Source of the DNA: Intestinimonas massiliensis (ex Afouda et al. 2020)
GTDB lineage: Bacteria; Bacillota; Clostridia; Oscillospirales; Oscillospiraceae
Reading direction: 5' to 3'
Length of the DNA stretch: 49,626 bases
Assembly (NCBI RefSeq): GCF_900626285.1
Contig: NZ_LR131147.1
Location: 2,739,467 to 2,789,092 of the forward strand
Position 1 is the stretch's first letter. Each line of letters begins with the position of its first letter. The position numbers were made by a program, and so were the translations under genes. Positions 1 to 11,125 of the stretch are shown here, in pieces. The notes under the pieces are model-generated. The model did not search any database. It worked only from the letters and a program-made list of their open reading frames with translations, and was not told where the DNA came from.

Positions 1-466
1 CGCCGTCGATAAAGAAGGCGAAGCGGCGGACCTTGATGTTCTCGCCGATAACCAGCACCATCTCCTGCTGCTCCTCCAGCACGGTGCGGCCGTTGCCGTA
101 GGGCAGAGCCATCAGAGCATCCAGGTCCCGGCGGGCCAGGTCCTGAGTGAGGCCCACGTCAAAGGCCACCCCGTCCGGGTGGCGGCCGTCGGCGTAGCCC
201 CCCTCCCGGCGGAAGGTGGTCACCTCCACCGGCCCGTCCTCCGTCAGCACGGTAATGGTGCCGTGCTTCAGGCCGGTGGGCACCGTGCGGTCAAAGAGGG
301 CCATGGTCTGCTCCGGCCGGGCGGAGGTGCACACGTCAAAATCCCCCGGAATCCGGCCCAGCAGCAGGTCCCGGACGCACCCGCCCACCGGATGGGCGGC
401 GTGGCCCGCCCGACGCAGGGTGTCCAGACAGCGGGCCACCCCCGCCGGCAGGGTCCAGGCTTCCAT
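1..466 (-). CDS. cca: CCA-adding enzyme/poly(A) polymerase N-terminus joined to an EF-Ts-like fragment (chimeric, partial)
   Basis: The ATG at 466 has GGAGGTG upstream. The first 113 or so residues are the head of a class II tRNA nucleotidyltransferase, which adds CCA to tRNA 3' ends. The nucleotidyltransferase signature GGCVRDLLLGRIPGDFDV and the later DLARRD motif are both visible. After DLARRD, at about 119-127, the frame continues, but the residues stop resembling a CCA enzyme (DFTINAMA is expected) and read LDALMALPYGNGRTVLEE followed by VIGENIKVRRFAFF, which resembles the middle of elongation factor Ts. The sequence runs off the window edge. An in-frame natural fusion is conceivable. 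An assembly chimera at a contig end is likelier, because the other end of the window contains adapter sequence. The gene diverges from murC. Confidence 0.75.
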   Translation of the reverse strand, partial: MEAWTLPAGVARCLDTLRRAGHAAHPVGGCVRDLLLGRIPGDFDVCTSARPEQTMALFDRTVPTGLKHGTITVLTEDGPVEVTTFRREGGYADGRHPDGVAFDVGLTQDLARRDLDALMALPYGNGRTVLEEQQEMVLVIGENIKVRRFAFFIDG

Positions 467-495
467 TTTTCTACACCTCCAGCGGCATTTTTTCC

Positions 496-523
496 TTGCT
501 ATTTGCCTATAATAGTTTATAAT
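496..523 (+). promoter_or_regulatory. Candidate sigma-A promoter for murC
   Basis: TTGCTA (496-501) and TATAAT (518-523) are separated by 16 bp, about 50 bp before the murC start. A second TATAAT lies at 508-513. Confidence 0.55.
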
Positions 524-574
524 ATAGTGTTCGTAACTCACATTATAATTCACAGTAAAGGGTGTGTAAACCCC

Positions 575-1945
575 ATGGCAAACGCCAATATACACGACTA
601 CATCGCCCCCGGACGCCGGGCCCACCTGGCCGGCATCGGCGGGGTGTCCATGTCCCCCCTGGCGGAGGTGCTCCACAAGATGGGCATGGTCATCACCGGC
701 TCGGATATGCACGAGAGCGCCACGGTGGAGCATCTCCGCTCCCTGGGCATCCCGGTGGCCATCGGGCACCGGGCGGAGAACATCGGCGACGCGGAGCTGG
801 TGATCCGCACCGCCGCCATCCACGACGGAAATCCGGAGATCGTCGCCGCCCGCGCAAAGGGCATTCCGGTGTTTGAGCGGGCCCAGGCCTGGGGCTCCAT
901 CATGCGGGGATACAAGAACGCCCTGTGCATCTCGGGCACCCACGGCAAAACCACCACCACCTCCATGTGCACCCACATCATCATGGCCGCCCAGCTGGAC
1001 CCCACGGTGATGATCGGCGGCACCCTGCCCCTGCTGGGCTCCGGCTACCGGGTGGGCCACGGGGACACCATCATTCTGGAGAGCTGCGAGTACTGCAACT
1101 CCTTCCTGTCCTTCTTCCCCACGGTGGCGGTGATCCTGAACATCGAGGCCGACCACCTGGACTTCTTCAAGGACCTGGCCGACGTGGAGCACTCCTTCCG
1201 GGCCTTCGCCGACCGGGTGCCGGAGAACGGCCTCATCGTGGCCAACGCCGACGACGCCAACACCATGCACACCCTGGAGGGGGAAAAGCGGCCCATCCTC
1301 ACCTTCGGTCTGGAGCAGGGGGACGTCCACGCCGCCAACCTGACCTGGCACGACGGTCTGCCCTCCTTTGACGTGATCTACCGTGGGGAAGTGTTCACCC
1401 ACGTGGACCTGCGGGTACCCGGGGAGCACAACGTGAAAAACGCCCTGGCCGCCGCCGCGGCCTCCATCGCCCTGGCGGTATCCCCCCAGGCGGTGAGCGA
1501 GGGCCTCAACGCCTTCCGGGGCGCTGGCCGCCGGTTCGAGCACAAGGGCACCTACCACGGCGCCGAGGTGTACGACGACTACGCCCACCACCCCGGCGAG
1601 CTCCAGGCCCTGCTGGCCGCCGCCCGCACCCTGGGCTACAAGCGGATCATCTGCGCCTTCCAGCCCCACACCTACTCCCGCACCAAGGCTCTGTTCGACG
1701 ACTTCGTGCGGGTGCTGAAGGAGCCCGACATCACCATTCTGGCCGAGATCTTCGCCGCCCGGGAGACCAACGACATCGGCATCTCCTCCAGGGATCTGGC
1801 CGATCAGATCCCCGGCAGTGAATATTACCCCACTTTGCCTGAGGTCACCCAGCGTCTGCGGGAACTGGCCCAGCCCGGCGATCTCATCCTTACGGTTGGC
1901 GCCGGCGACATCTACACCGTGGGCGAGGCCCTTGTGAAGAATTAA
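575..1945 (+). CDS. murC: UDP-N-acetylmuramate--L-alanine ligase
   Basis: A 456-aa Mur ligase that adds L-alanine to UDP-MurNAc in the cytoplasm using ATP, the first peptide step of peptidoglycan synthesis. An N-terminal Rossmann-type part (HLAGIGGVSMSPLA) is followed by the ATP loop GTHGKTTTTS, the central-domain run EADHLDFF, and the C-terminal ligase signature YDDYAHHPGEL, all in family order and at normal length. The open frame extends upstream to 179. I chose the ATG at 575 because homology begins here and the promoter lies at 496-523. AAAGGG is a modest ribosome site. It stands as a single gene divergent from cca and is not in a dcw cluster. The central region is somewhat divergent from proteobacterial MurC (ESCEYCNSFLSF), as is common in Clostridia. 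Confidence 0.95.
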   Translation: MANANIHDYIAPGRRAHLAGIGGVSMSPLAEVLHKMGMVITGSDMHESATVEHLRSLGIPVAIGHRAENIGDAELVIRTAAIHDGNPEIVAARAKGIPVFERAQAWGSIMRGYKNALCISGTHGKTTTTSMCTHIIMAAQLDPTVMIGGTLPLLGSGYRVGHGDTIILESCEYCNSFLSFFPTVAVILNIEADHLDFFKDLADVEHSFRAFADRVPENGLIVANADDANTMHTLEGEKRPILTFGLEQGDVHAANLTWHDGLPSFDVIYRGEVFTHVDLRVPGEHNVKNALAAAAASIALAVSPQAVSEGLNAFRGAGRRFEHKGTYHGAEVYDDYAHHPGELQALLAAARTLGYKRIICAFQPHTYSRTKALFDDFVRVLKEPDITILAEIFAARETNDIGISSRDLADQIPGSEYYPTLPEVTQRLRELAQPGDLILTVGAGDIYTVGEALVKN

Positions 1946-2000
1946 AGTTTCTTTTCCTTGATAAAGCAGGAAAGTGTGATTATAGCATAAATATCCGCAG

Positions 2001-2029
2001 TTGACAAGCCCCTCAAAGAGACGTACAAT
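2001..2029 (+). promoter_or_regulatory. Sigma-A promoter for the Kal-like gene
   Basis: A perfect -35 TTGACA (2001-2006) and TACAAT -10 (2024-2029) with a 17-bp spacer, about 65 bp before the start codon. Confidence 0.75.
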
Positions 2030-2095
2030 GGTGGTAGTGAATCTGTTGCCATTTTTGTGCGTATTCACAACATATGAATGAGGAGTGGAATCGAC

Positions 2096-2497
2096 ATGGA
2101 CGAGAAAAAGTATACCTCGATGATCCGTCTGCGCATGTCTGCCAAGGACGCCCACTACGGCGGCAATCTGGTGGACGGCGCCCACATGGTCCATCTGTTC
2201 GGCGACGTGGCTACCGAGCTGCTGATCCAGTGTGACGGCGACGAGGGCCTGTTCTGCGCGTACAACAACATTGAGTTCAAGGCTCCTGTCTACGCCGGCG
2301 ATTTTATCGAGGCATACGGCGAGATCACCCACATCGGCAACACCTCCCGCAGAATGAAGTTTGTGGCCCGCAAGGTGGCTATTCCCCGTCCCGACATCAG
2401 CGACTCTGCCGCCGATTTCCTGGATGAGCCCATCGTGGTGGCTATCGCCGAGGGCACCTGCGTTACCCCCAAGAAGTGCCAGCGGAAAGAGCACTAA
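2096..2497 (+). CDS. kal: 3-aminobutyryl-CoA ammonia-lyase-like hotdog protein
   Basis: A 133-aa hotdog-fold protein. The early block SMIRLRMSAKDAHYGGNLVDG followed by FGDVATELLI and FKAPVYAGDFIE is how I recognise the Kal family, which removes ammonia from 3-aminobutyryl-CoA to give crotonyl-CoA in lysine fermentation to butyrate. The start is set by GAGGAG ten bases before the ATG at 2096; an upstream ATG at 2078 has no ribosome site. It has its own strong promoter and terminator, so it is monocistronic. The other lysine genes (kamA, kamDE, kdd, kce) are not in this window, so the pathway role is inference. A general acyl-CoA thioesterase-like function is the alternative. Confidence 0.7.
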   Translation: MDEKKYTSMIRLRMSAKDAHYGGNLVDGAHMVHLFGDVATELLIQCDGDEGLFCAYNNIEFKAPVYAGDFIEAYGEITHIGNTSRRMKFVARKVAIPRPDISDSAADFLDEPIVVAIAEGTCVTPKKCQRKEH

Positions 2498-2512
2498 GTC
2501 CATATTGATCGT

Positions 2513-2548
2513 AAAAAGGTCCCGGAGCATGGCTCCGGGACCTTTTTT
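2513..2548. terminator. Bidirectional Rho-independent terminator
   Basis: AAAAAGGTCCCGGAGC, a short loop, then GCTCCGGGACCTTTTTT. It lies between the convergent Kal-like gene and the MATE exporter and can serve both strands. Confidence 0.85.
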
Positions 2549-3915
2549 CATACCGCCGGGCCGCCCTCCCGCTCCCGCAGGATTCTGGGGAAGAAGTGGA
2601 GGAACAGGCAGGTGGTGACGGTGGCGGCCACCGCATCGGCGATGGGCTCGGACAGGAAGGTGGCCTCCGCCGACACCAGGGCGGGCAGCAGCAGCAGGCA
2701 GGCCAGGAACACCGTCTTGCGGAACAGGGAGCAGAACAGGGCCAGCCGCACATGGCCCAGGGCGGTGGTCTCATCCACCAGGGGATACTGAACGGCCAGG
2801 GGGAGGATCATGGCGGTGAACACCTTGATATAGCCCACAGTCCGCTCCAGCACCTCGGCATTCTGGGTGAACAGCCGGACGAACAGGGGGGACAGGGTGT
2901 GGGTGACCACCATCATGATGGCGCAGAAGGTGAGGCACAGCCCCACGATGGACTTTAATGCGGTCTTGATCCGCCCCCCGTCCCCCGCGCCGTAGTTGAA
3001 GCTGATGACCGGCTGGGTGCCCAGGGTCAGGCCCCCCATGGGCATGGTGATGAGGAGCAGATAGCTCTGGACGATGGTGGCGCAGGTCACCAGGGTGTCC
3101 CCCAGCTCCGGGCCGCCGAACCGCTGGAGCACAGTGTTCAGGACGATGAGCAGCACGCTGTCGGTGGCGATGATGAGGAAGGGGGACAGGCCGAAGGCCA
3201 CGATCCGCCCCATGATCCGCTTGTCAAAGCCCCCCCACCGGAGCGGGACCGGCATGGTTTTCCGCAGCAGGGCGCACAGAACAAAGGCACAGGAGGCCAT
3301 CTGGGAGAGCACCGTGGCGATGGCGGCTCCCGCCACATCCAGACCCAGCAGGAAGATGAACACCGGGTCCAGGGCGATGTTGAGCACCGCCCCCAGCACC
3401 ACCGTGGCCATGCCCAGGCCGGAGAAGCCCTGGGCGATGAGGAAGCTGTTCATCCCCGTGGCCATCAGGGCGAAGAAGGTGCCGGCGGTATAGATGGTGA
3501 GATAGGTGTCGGCATAGCCGAAGGTGGCGGAGCTGGCCCCGAACCACATGAGCAGGTGCTCCTTCAGCAGCAGGAACAGGGCGGTGAGCACCGCCGAGAG
3601 CACCAGCAGCATGAGGAAGCTGTTGGACAGCACCCGGCTTGCCTCCTTCCTGTTCCCCTCCCCCATGCGCATGGCCAGGATGGGGGAGCCGCCCAGGCCC
3701 ACCAGGGTAGCAAAGGAGCCCAGCAGGGTGACGATGGGGCCGCACACCCCCACCCCCGCCAGGGCCAGGTCCCCGATGTCCGGGATGTTGCCGATATACA
3801 TGCGGTCTACGATACTATATAATACGCTGACCAGCTGGGCCAGCATGGTGGGGATCGCCAGGCGGCACACCAGGGGAAATACCGGGTCCCGGCCCAGGTC
3901 GTTGGTCCGTCGCAT
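2548..3915 (-). CDS. MATE family multidrug/Na+ antiporter
   Basis: A 455-aa polytopic membrane protein with about twelve hydrophobic segments in two six-helix halves. The N-terminal run PVFPLVCRLAIPTMLAQLVS and the following YSIVDRMYIGNI are typical of the MATE (MatE/NorM-DinF) family, which expels cationic drugs or metabolites with Na+ or H+. I placed the start at 3915 (MRRTNDLG) because AGGAGG sits six bases before it. The longer reading frame to 4053 crosses the CIRCE element and has no ribosome site. The substrate cannot be told from sequence. It is transcribed alone towards the shared terminator. Confidence 0.9.
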   Translation of the reverse strand: MRRTNDLGRDPVFPLVCRLAIPTMLAQLVSVLYSIVDRMYIGNIPDIGDLALAGVGVCGPIVTLLGSFATLVGLGGSPILAMRMGEGNRKEASRVLSNSFLMLLVLSAVLTALFLLLKEHLLMWFGASSATFGYADTYLTIYTAGTFFALMATGMNSFLIAQGFSGLGMATVVLGAVLNIALDPVFIFLLGLDVAGAAIATVLSQMASCAFVLCALLRKTMPVPLRWGGFDKRIMGRIVAFGLSPFLIIATDSVLLIVLNTVLQRFGGPELGDTLVTCATIVQSYLLLITMPMGGLTLGTQPVISFNYGAGDGGRIKTALKSIVGLCLTFCAIMMVVTHTLSPLFVRLFTQNAEVLERTVGYIKVFTAMILPLAVQYPLVDETTALGHVRLALFCSLFRKTVFLACLLLLPALVSAEATFLSEPIADAVAATVTTCLFLHFFPRILREREGGPAV

Positions 3916-3986
3916 ATCCATCCTCCTTCGCGGTATCCTGGGCATTATACCGCTTTTCCCCGCCGCCGTAAACCCCCATCCGGATT

Positions 3987-4013
3987 TTAGCACTCTCAAG
4001 TTAAGAGTGCTAA
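3987..4013. promoter_or_regulatory. CIRCE operator (HrcA site)
   Basis: TTAGCACTC, nine bases, GAGTGCTAA: a perfect match to the CIRCE inverted repeat bound by the heat-shock repressor HrcA. It lies about 205 bp upstream of hsp20 and 72 bp upstream of the divergent MATE gene, so it most likely controls hsp20-clpB. Confidence 0.95.
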
Positions 4014-4143
4014 TGTTTACAATTTGGACATAATTTAATGTATATTTGTTCATAGTCCCGCCCTATAATTTCAATCAGAAAACGAGATGAGCCCCGGATC
4101 AATGGGGCGGAAAGAGGATGAGCTCCATGCAATATCCGAGAAA

Positions 4144-4170
4144 TTAGCAAAGCAAGTTCTTGATTGCTAA
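4144..4170 (+). promoter_or_regulatory. Dyad in the hsp20 leader
   Basis: TTAGCAA and TTGCTAA arms with extra internal pairing (CAAG/CTTG) form a stem of about 11-12 bp around a two-base loop, roughly 48 bp before the hsp20 start. It could be a second operator or an RNA structure in the 5' leader. Confidence 0.4.
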
Positions 4171-4217
4171 CGCCATTCATCCAAAATTCCGATTGATAGA
4201 TAAAGGAGAGATTCTTT

Positions 4218-4646
4218 ATGTTTGGTATGCTTCCTTTTGAGCGCGACAACGACAACGTGTTCGACACCTTTGATAACTTCACCCGCAACTTCTTCCAGAG
4301 CAGCAACGCCAACCTGCCCGCCTTCCGCACCGACATCCGGGACGCAGGCGACAAGTTCATTTTAGAAGCTGAGCTGCCTGGCTTCAACAAAGAGGACATC
4401 AAGCTGGACGTGAAGGACGGCATCCTGACCATCACTGCTGAGCACAAGGAGCAGCAGGAGGACAAGGACAGCAAGGGCACCTACATCCGCCGGGAGCGGA
4501 GATACGGCTCCTTCACCCGTTCCTTTGACATCACCGGCATTGATGAGAGCGGCATCACCGCCGCCTACCAGAACGGCATTCTGGAGCTGAATCTGCCCAA
4601 GGCCGTCCCCGTGGTTCCTGAGACCCGTCGGATCGCCATTGATTGA
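4218..4646 (+). CDS. hsp20: Small heat shock protein, Hsp20 family
   Basis: A 142-aa alpha-crystallin-type chaperone that holds unfolding cytosolic proteins for later disaggregation. The crystallin domain spans about residues 35-125. It includes DKFILEAELPGFNKEDIKL, the hydrophobic strand GILTITAEH and a C-terminal NGILELNLPKA. A short C-terminal tail, VPVVPETRRIAID, stands in for the usual I-x-I anchor. AAAGGAGA lies nine bases before the ATG. It is followed 78 bp later by clpB, the disaggregase it is expected to hand clients to, and is preceded by a perfect CIRCE, so both genes are probably HrcA-controlled. Confidence 0.95.
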   Translation: MFGMLPFERDNDNVFDTFDNFTRNFFQSSNANLPAFRTDIRDAGDKFILEAELPGFNKEDIKLDVKDGILTITAEHKEQQEDKDSKGTYIRRERRYGSFTRSFDITGIDESGITAAYQNGILELNLPKAVPVVPETRRIAID

Positions 4647-4657
4647 CCTGGATGAGC

Positions 4658-4688
4658 GGGAGCCGGTCAGCTTGGCTGACCGGCTCCC
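4658..4688 (+). terminator. Strong hairpin between hsp20 and clpB
   Basis: GGGAGCCGGTCAGC, loop TTG, GCTGACCGGCTCCC: a perfect 14-bp stem. Only a weak T tract follows (GTTTTCCCC), so partial termination or mRNA stabilisation that sets the hsp20:clpB ratio is more likely than full termination. Confidence 0.65.
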
Positions 4689-4724
4689 TGCCGTTTTCCC
4701 CCATGAAAGGAGATGTAACGCGAT

Positions 4725-7355
<2,631 letters not shown>

Positions 7356-7364
7356 CACATAACG

Positions 7365-7404
7365 AAACAGCGCCTGCCGCATCCGCGGCAGGCGCTGTTT
7401 TTTA
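7365..7404. terminator. Bidirectional terminator
   Basis: AAACAGCGCCTGCCGC, loop ATCC, GCGGCAGGCGCTGTTT plus a T run. It separates the convergent clpB and AGCS symporter genes. Confidence 0.9.
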
Positions 7405-8787
7405 TTTGTCCACCTGGGGGATCTCGGTCTTGTCCACCTCGTCCAGGTTCTTCAGGTAGTGCCTGGTCTCTTTGGCGATGACCCCCGACAGCAGGAGCAC
7501 GGCGATCAGGTTGGGGATGGCCATGAAGGCGTTGAGGATGTCGGCGATGGTCCAAACCAGGTCCAGGGCCAGCACCGGCCCCACCACCACGATGGCCACA
7601 AAGACGATCTTGTACACCAGAATGGCCTTTTTGCCCCACAGGTACTGGGCGCACCGCTCGCCGTAGTAGGACCAGCCCAGGATGGTGGACCAGGCGAAGG
7701 TGATGATGCCCACCACCAGGATGACGGGACCCAGCACGGGGATCTGGGAGAAGGCCAGGGTGGTCAGCTTGCCGCCGTCGGTGACGTCGGCCATATTGAT
7801 GGCGGGATTCTTCATGATGGTGGACACCAGCACCAGGCCGGTCATGAGGCACACCACCACGGTGTCCCAGAAGGTGCCGGTGGCGGACACCAGGGCCTGG
7901 CGCACCGGGTTGCGGGTCTGGGCGGCGGAGGCCACCAGGGGGGCGGAGCCCATGCCGGACTCGTTGGAGAACAGGCCACGGGCCACGCCGAAACGCATGG
8001 CGATCATCAGGCCCTGGCCCACCAGGCCGCCGGCCACCGCCCCGGGCTTGAAGGCCAGGGACAGGATGGCGGAAATGGCGGGGATGATGAAGTCGTAGTT
8101 GATGCCCAGGATGATGATGCAGCCCAGCACGTAAAAGGCGGCCATAAAGGGCACCAGCTTTTCACACACGCTGGCGATGGACTGGATGCCGCCGATGATG
8201 ACGATGGCGGTGAGGATACCGCCCACGATGCCCACGGCGATGGGAGGGATGCCGATGGGGATGTTGTTCTCAATGACCTCGGCGATGGCGTTGATTTGGG
8301 TGCCGCAGCCGATGCCGAAGGAGGCCAGGGTGGCCAGGGCGGCGAAGAGGACCCCCAGCCACTTCATGTTCAGGCCCCGCTCCAGGGCGTACATGGCGCC
8401 TCCCTGCATCCTGCCGTCGGGGGTGCGCACCCGGTACTTGACGGCTATGAGGGATTCGGCGTACTTGGTGGCGATGCCGAACACGCCGGCGATCCAGCAC
8501 CAGAACACGGCGCCGGGGCCCCCCAGGAAGACGGCGGTGCCCACGCCGATGATGTTGCCCGTGCCGATGGTGGAGGCCAGGGCGGTGGTGAGCGCCTGGA
8601 ACTGGCTCACGTCGCCGGGGGAATCCGGGTCACGGGTGACGGACAGCCTGATGCCCGTAAAGGTCTTGCGCTGGATGAAGCCGGTGCGCACCGTCATGAA
8701 CACGTGGGTGCCGAAGAGCAGCACGATCATGGGCAGGCCCCAGATAAAATCGTCCAGCCAGTTGATGAAGTTGATGATTGCCTCCAC
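7402..8787 (-). CDS. Sodium:alanine (glycine) symporter, AGCS family
   Basis: A 461-aa inner-membrane carrier with about ten or eleven hydrophobic helices. The run FQALTTALASTIGTGNIIGV and the later FSNESGMGSAP and GWSYYGERC are family signatures of AGCS transporters, which bring in alanine or glycine with Na+. The start is GTG at 8787 with AGAGGAG six bases upstream; no nearer ATG is better placed. It is downstream of topB in the same direction with only 25 bp between them, so co-transcription is possible although the functions are unrelated. The exact amino acid preference cannot be read from sequence. Confidence 0.93.
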   Translation of the reverse strand: MEAIINFINWLDDFIWGLPMIVLLFGTHVFMTVRTGFIQRKTFTGIRLSVTRDPDSPGDVSQFQALTTALASTIGTGNIIGVGTAVFLGGPGAVFWCWIAGVFGIATKYAESLIAVKYRVRTPDGRMQGGAMYALERGLNMKWLGVLFAALATLASFGIGCGTQINAIAEVIENNIPIGIPPIAVGIVGGILTAIVIIGGIQSIASVCEKLVPFMAAFYVLGCIIILGINYDFIIPAISAILSLAFKPGAVAGGLVGQGLMIAMRFGVARGLFSNESGMGSAPLVASAAQTRNPVRQALVSATGTFWDTVVVCLMTGLVLVSTIMKNPAINMADVTDGGKLTTLAFSQIPVLGPVILVVGIITFAWSTILGWSYYGERCAQYLWGKKAILVYKIVFVAIVVVGPVLALDLVWTIADILNAFMAIPNLIAVLLLSGVIAKETRHYLKNLDEVDKTEIPQVDK

Positions 8788-8812
8788 AGTCTCTCCTCTT
8801 TTCTCTCTGAAT

Positions 8813-10996
8813 TTATTGGTTCTGCTCCAGCCACTTCTTCAGTTGTTCCGCCATGGCGGAGCTTCCCTTCTCCTCGTTCTGTGCCTGCTGCTGGAGATAC
8901 CGGCGCACGTCCCCCTTGCCCGCCGACTTCTCCGAGCGGCGCTTCTTGAAGTCGCTGAGCTTCTCCCGGTAGCCGCACACGCAGGCGAACATCTGCTTGT
9001 CCCCCTCCCCACGCAGCTCCATCTTCTTATGGCAGTTGGGGCAGCGGGCGTTGGTCACCTGCTTCACGCTGCGGCGGTAGCCGCACTCCCGGTCGGGACA
9101 CACCAGCATCTCCCCCCGCTTGGTCTTGACCCGCAGCAGGTACTTGCCGCAGTCGGGACAGGGGGAGCGGGTCTGGTTGTCGTGGTGGTAGGATGCGTCG
9201 CTGGCCTTCACCTGGCTCACCAGCCGGGAGGCGAAGGAGCGCATCTCATCCACGAAGGCGCTCTCCTTCTCCTTGCCCTGGGCGATGTCCCCCAGCCGCT
9301 TCTCCCACTTTGCGGTGAGGGAGGCCGACCGCAGGTCGGACGGGGCCAGCCCCACCACCTGGATGCCCTTGGAGGTGGGCCACAGCTCCTTCCCCCGCCG
9401 CTCAATGTAGAAGGCGGAGAACAGCTTTTCGATGATGTCCGCCCGGGTGGCGGGGGTGCCCAGGCCGCCGGTCTCCTCCAGGATGAGGCTCTGGTCCTTG
9501 TCCTGTACCTGGGCGGCGGGATGCTCCATGGCGGTGAGCAGGGTGGCCTCGGTGTACCGCTTGGGGGGCGCCGTCTGGCCCGCCTGGGTTCTGGCCCACC
9601 GGACGGGCAGTTTATCCCCCTGCCGCAGCTCCGGCAGGGTCTGGTCCTTCTCGTCCTCGTCCGGGTCCTCCTCGTCCAGGGAGAAGGAGCGGTCGTAGGC
9701 CGCCTTCCAGCCCTGGTCCTTCACGATCTTCCCCTTGGCGTGGAGGACCTCACCCCCCACCTTCACCTTCAGGGTGACCTCCTCATACTGGAAGGGGGGC
9801 AGCAGCACCGCCAGGAACCGGCGGACCACCAGGTCGTAGATGTTGCGCTCCGGCCCGGACAGCCGCCACAGCTCGGGCTGCTCCTCGGTGGGGATGATGG
9901 CGTGGTGGTCGCTCACCTTGGCGTTGTTCACCAGGTAGCGGGTCTGGAGGGGCCGGGTCAGCAAAATCTGCTGGGCCAGGGGCTTGTACTCCTCCACCAG
10001 CACGCTGCGCAGCCGCTCGGGCAGGGTGGGCACCACGTCGTCGGAGATATAGCGGGAATCGGTGCGGGGGTAGGTCAGCAGCTTGTGGACCTCGTACAGG
10101 TTCTGCATGATGCCGAGGGTCTCCTTGGCGGAGTAGGCGTACTTCCTGTTGGCGTCCCGCTGGAGCTCGGTCAGGTCATAGGCCGCCGGGGGCGGGGTCT
10201 GCTTCCAGGTCTTTTTCACCTCAATGAGGGTGCCGGTGCCGTTGCTGAGAGACGCGGCGATCTGTTCCGCCTTCTCCCGGTCGAACGTGCGGGCCTGGTT
10301 GTTCTTGTCCCGCCAGGTGGCGGTGAAGCCGTCGAACCCTGCCCGCACCGTCCAGAATTCCTTGGGCTTGAAGGAGCGGATCTCCTCCTCCCGGTCCACG
10401 ATGAGGGCCAGGGTGGGGGTCTGGACCCGCCCGGCGGACAGCTGGGCGTTGTGCTTGCAGGTGAGGGCCCGGGTGACGTTGAGGCCCACCACCCAGTCGG
10501 CCACGCTGCGGGCCCGGGCGGAGTGGTACAGGTTGTCGTACTCGGCGGCGGGTTTTAAATGGGCAAAACCGTCCTTAATGGCCTTGTCGGTCTGGGAGGA
10601 GATCCACAGCCGGCGGGCCGGTTTCTTCCACCCCGCCTTCTCCATGATCCACCGGGCCACCAGCTCCCCCTCCCGGCCGGCGTCGGTGGCGATGACCAGA
10701 TCACTCACGTCCCCCCGGCGCATGAGGGCCTGCACGGCCCGGAACTGCCGCCCGGTCTGGGGGATGACCACCGTTTTCATATGCTCGGGCAGCATGGGCA
10801 GGGTGAGCATGTCCCACTTGGCCCACGCCTTGTCGTAGTCCTCGGGAGGGGCCAGCTCCACCAGGTGCCCCAGGGCCCAGGTGACGATGTACCTGTCCCC
10901 CTCCAGGCAGCCGTCCCCCGCCTTTTTGCAGCCCAGCACCCGGGCCAGCTCCCGCCCTACCGAGGGCTTTTCCGCCAAAACCAGTGTTTTTGCCAT
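8813..10996 (-). CDS. topB: DNA topoisomerase III (type IA) with C-terminal zinc ribbons
   Basis: A 727-aa type IA topoisomerase that passes single strands to decatenate and relax DNA. It has an N-terminal Toprim domain (KTLVLAEKPSVGRELARVLGC and the acidic DAGREGELVARWI), then the cleavage-domain TYPRTDSRYI with the catalytic tyrosine at about residue 309. C-terminal zinc ribbons follow (CPDCGKYL, CPDRECGY, CPNCHKKM, CVCGY). A basic and Gln/Glu-rich tail ends the protein. The start at 10996 is chosen because AGGAG lies eight bases upstream and the Toprim begins at once; the frame is open to 11035. Firmicute chromosomes and their mobile elements both carry topB. Here its base composition matches the neighbours, so I treat it as resident. 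Confidence 0.93.
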   Translation of the reverse strand: MAKTLVLAEKPSVGRELARVLGCKKAGDGCLEGDRYIVTWALGHLVELAPPEDYDKAWAKWDMLTLPMLPEHMKTVVIPQTGRQFRAVQALMRRGDVSDLVIATDAGREGELVARWIMEKAGWKKPARRLWISSQTDKAIKDGFAHLKPAAEYDNLYHSARARSVADWVVGLNVTRALTCKHNAQLSAGRVQTPTLALIVDREEEIRSFKPKEFWTVRAGFDGFTATWRDKNNQARTFDREKAEQIAASLSNGTGTLIEVKKTWKQTPPPAAYDLTELQRDANRKYAYSAKETLGIMQNLYEVHKLLTYPRTDSRYISDDVVPTLPERLRSVLVEEYKPLAQQILLTRPLQTRYLVNNAKVSDHHAIIPTEEQPELWRLSGPERNIYDLVVRRFLAVLLPPFQYEEVTLKVKVGGEVLHAKGKIVKDQGWKAAYDRSFSLDEEDPDEDEKDQTLPELRQGDKLPVRWARTQAGQTAPPKRYTEATLLTAMEHPAAQVQDKDQSLILEETGGLGTPATRADIIEKLFSAFYIERRGKELWPTSKGIQVVGLAPSDLRSASLTAKWEKRLGDIAQGKEKESAFVDEMRSFASRLVSQVKASDASYHHDNQTRSPCPDCGKYLLRVKTKRGEMLVCPDRECGYRRSVKQVTNARCPNCHKKMELRGEGDKQMFACVCGYREKLSDFKKRRSEKSAGKGDVRRYLQQQAQNEEKGSSAMAEQLKKWLEQNQ

Positions 10997-11125
10997 ATAT
11001 GTTCTCCTAACCGCCGGAAACCGGCGTTTTGTCACAATTTCGTAATTTGACTTTTCCCCTGCGTCATGCTATTTTATGCTTGGAAGGATCCTCTGCCGTT
11101 TCAACCGTCTGGGAAGGAGCAGACC

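Noticed and set aside
4010..4480. 156-codon leftward frame over the hsp20 leader and 5' half
   Set aside because: Antisense to hsp20 and overlapping CIRCE, without ribosome site or recognisable motif.
8177..10558. 793-codon rightward frame opposite the symporter and topB
   Set aside because: Spans two real genes and has a composition typical of antisense frames in GC-rich DNA.
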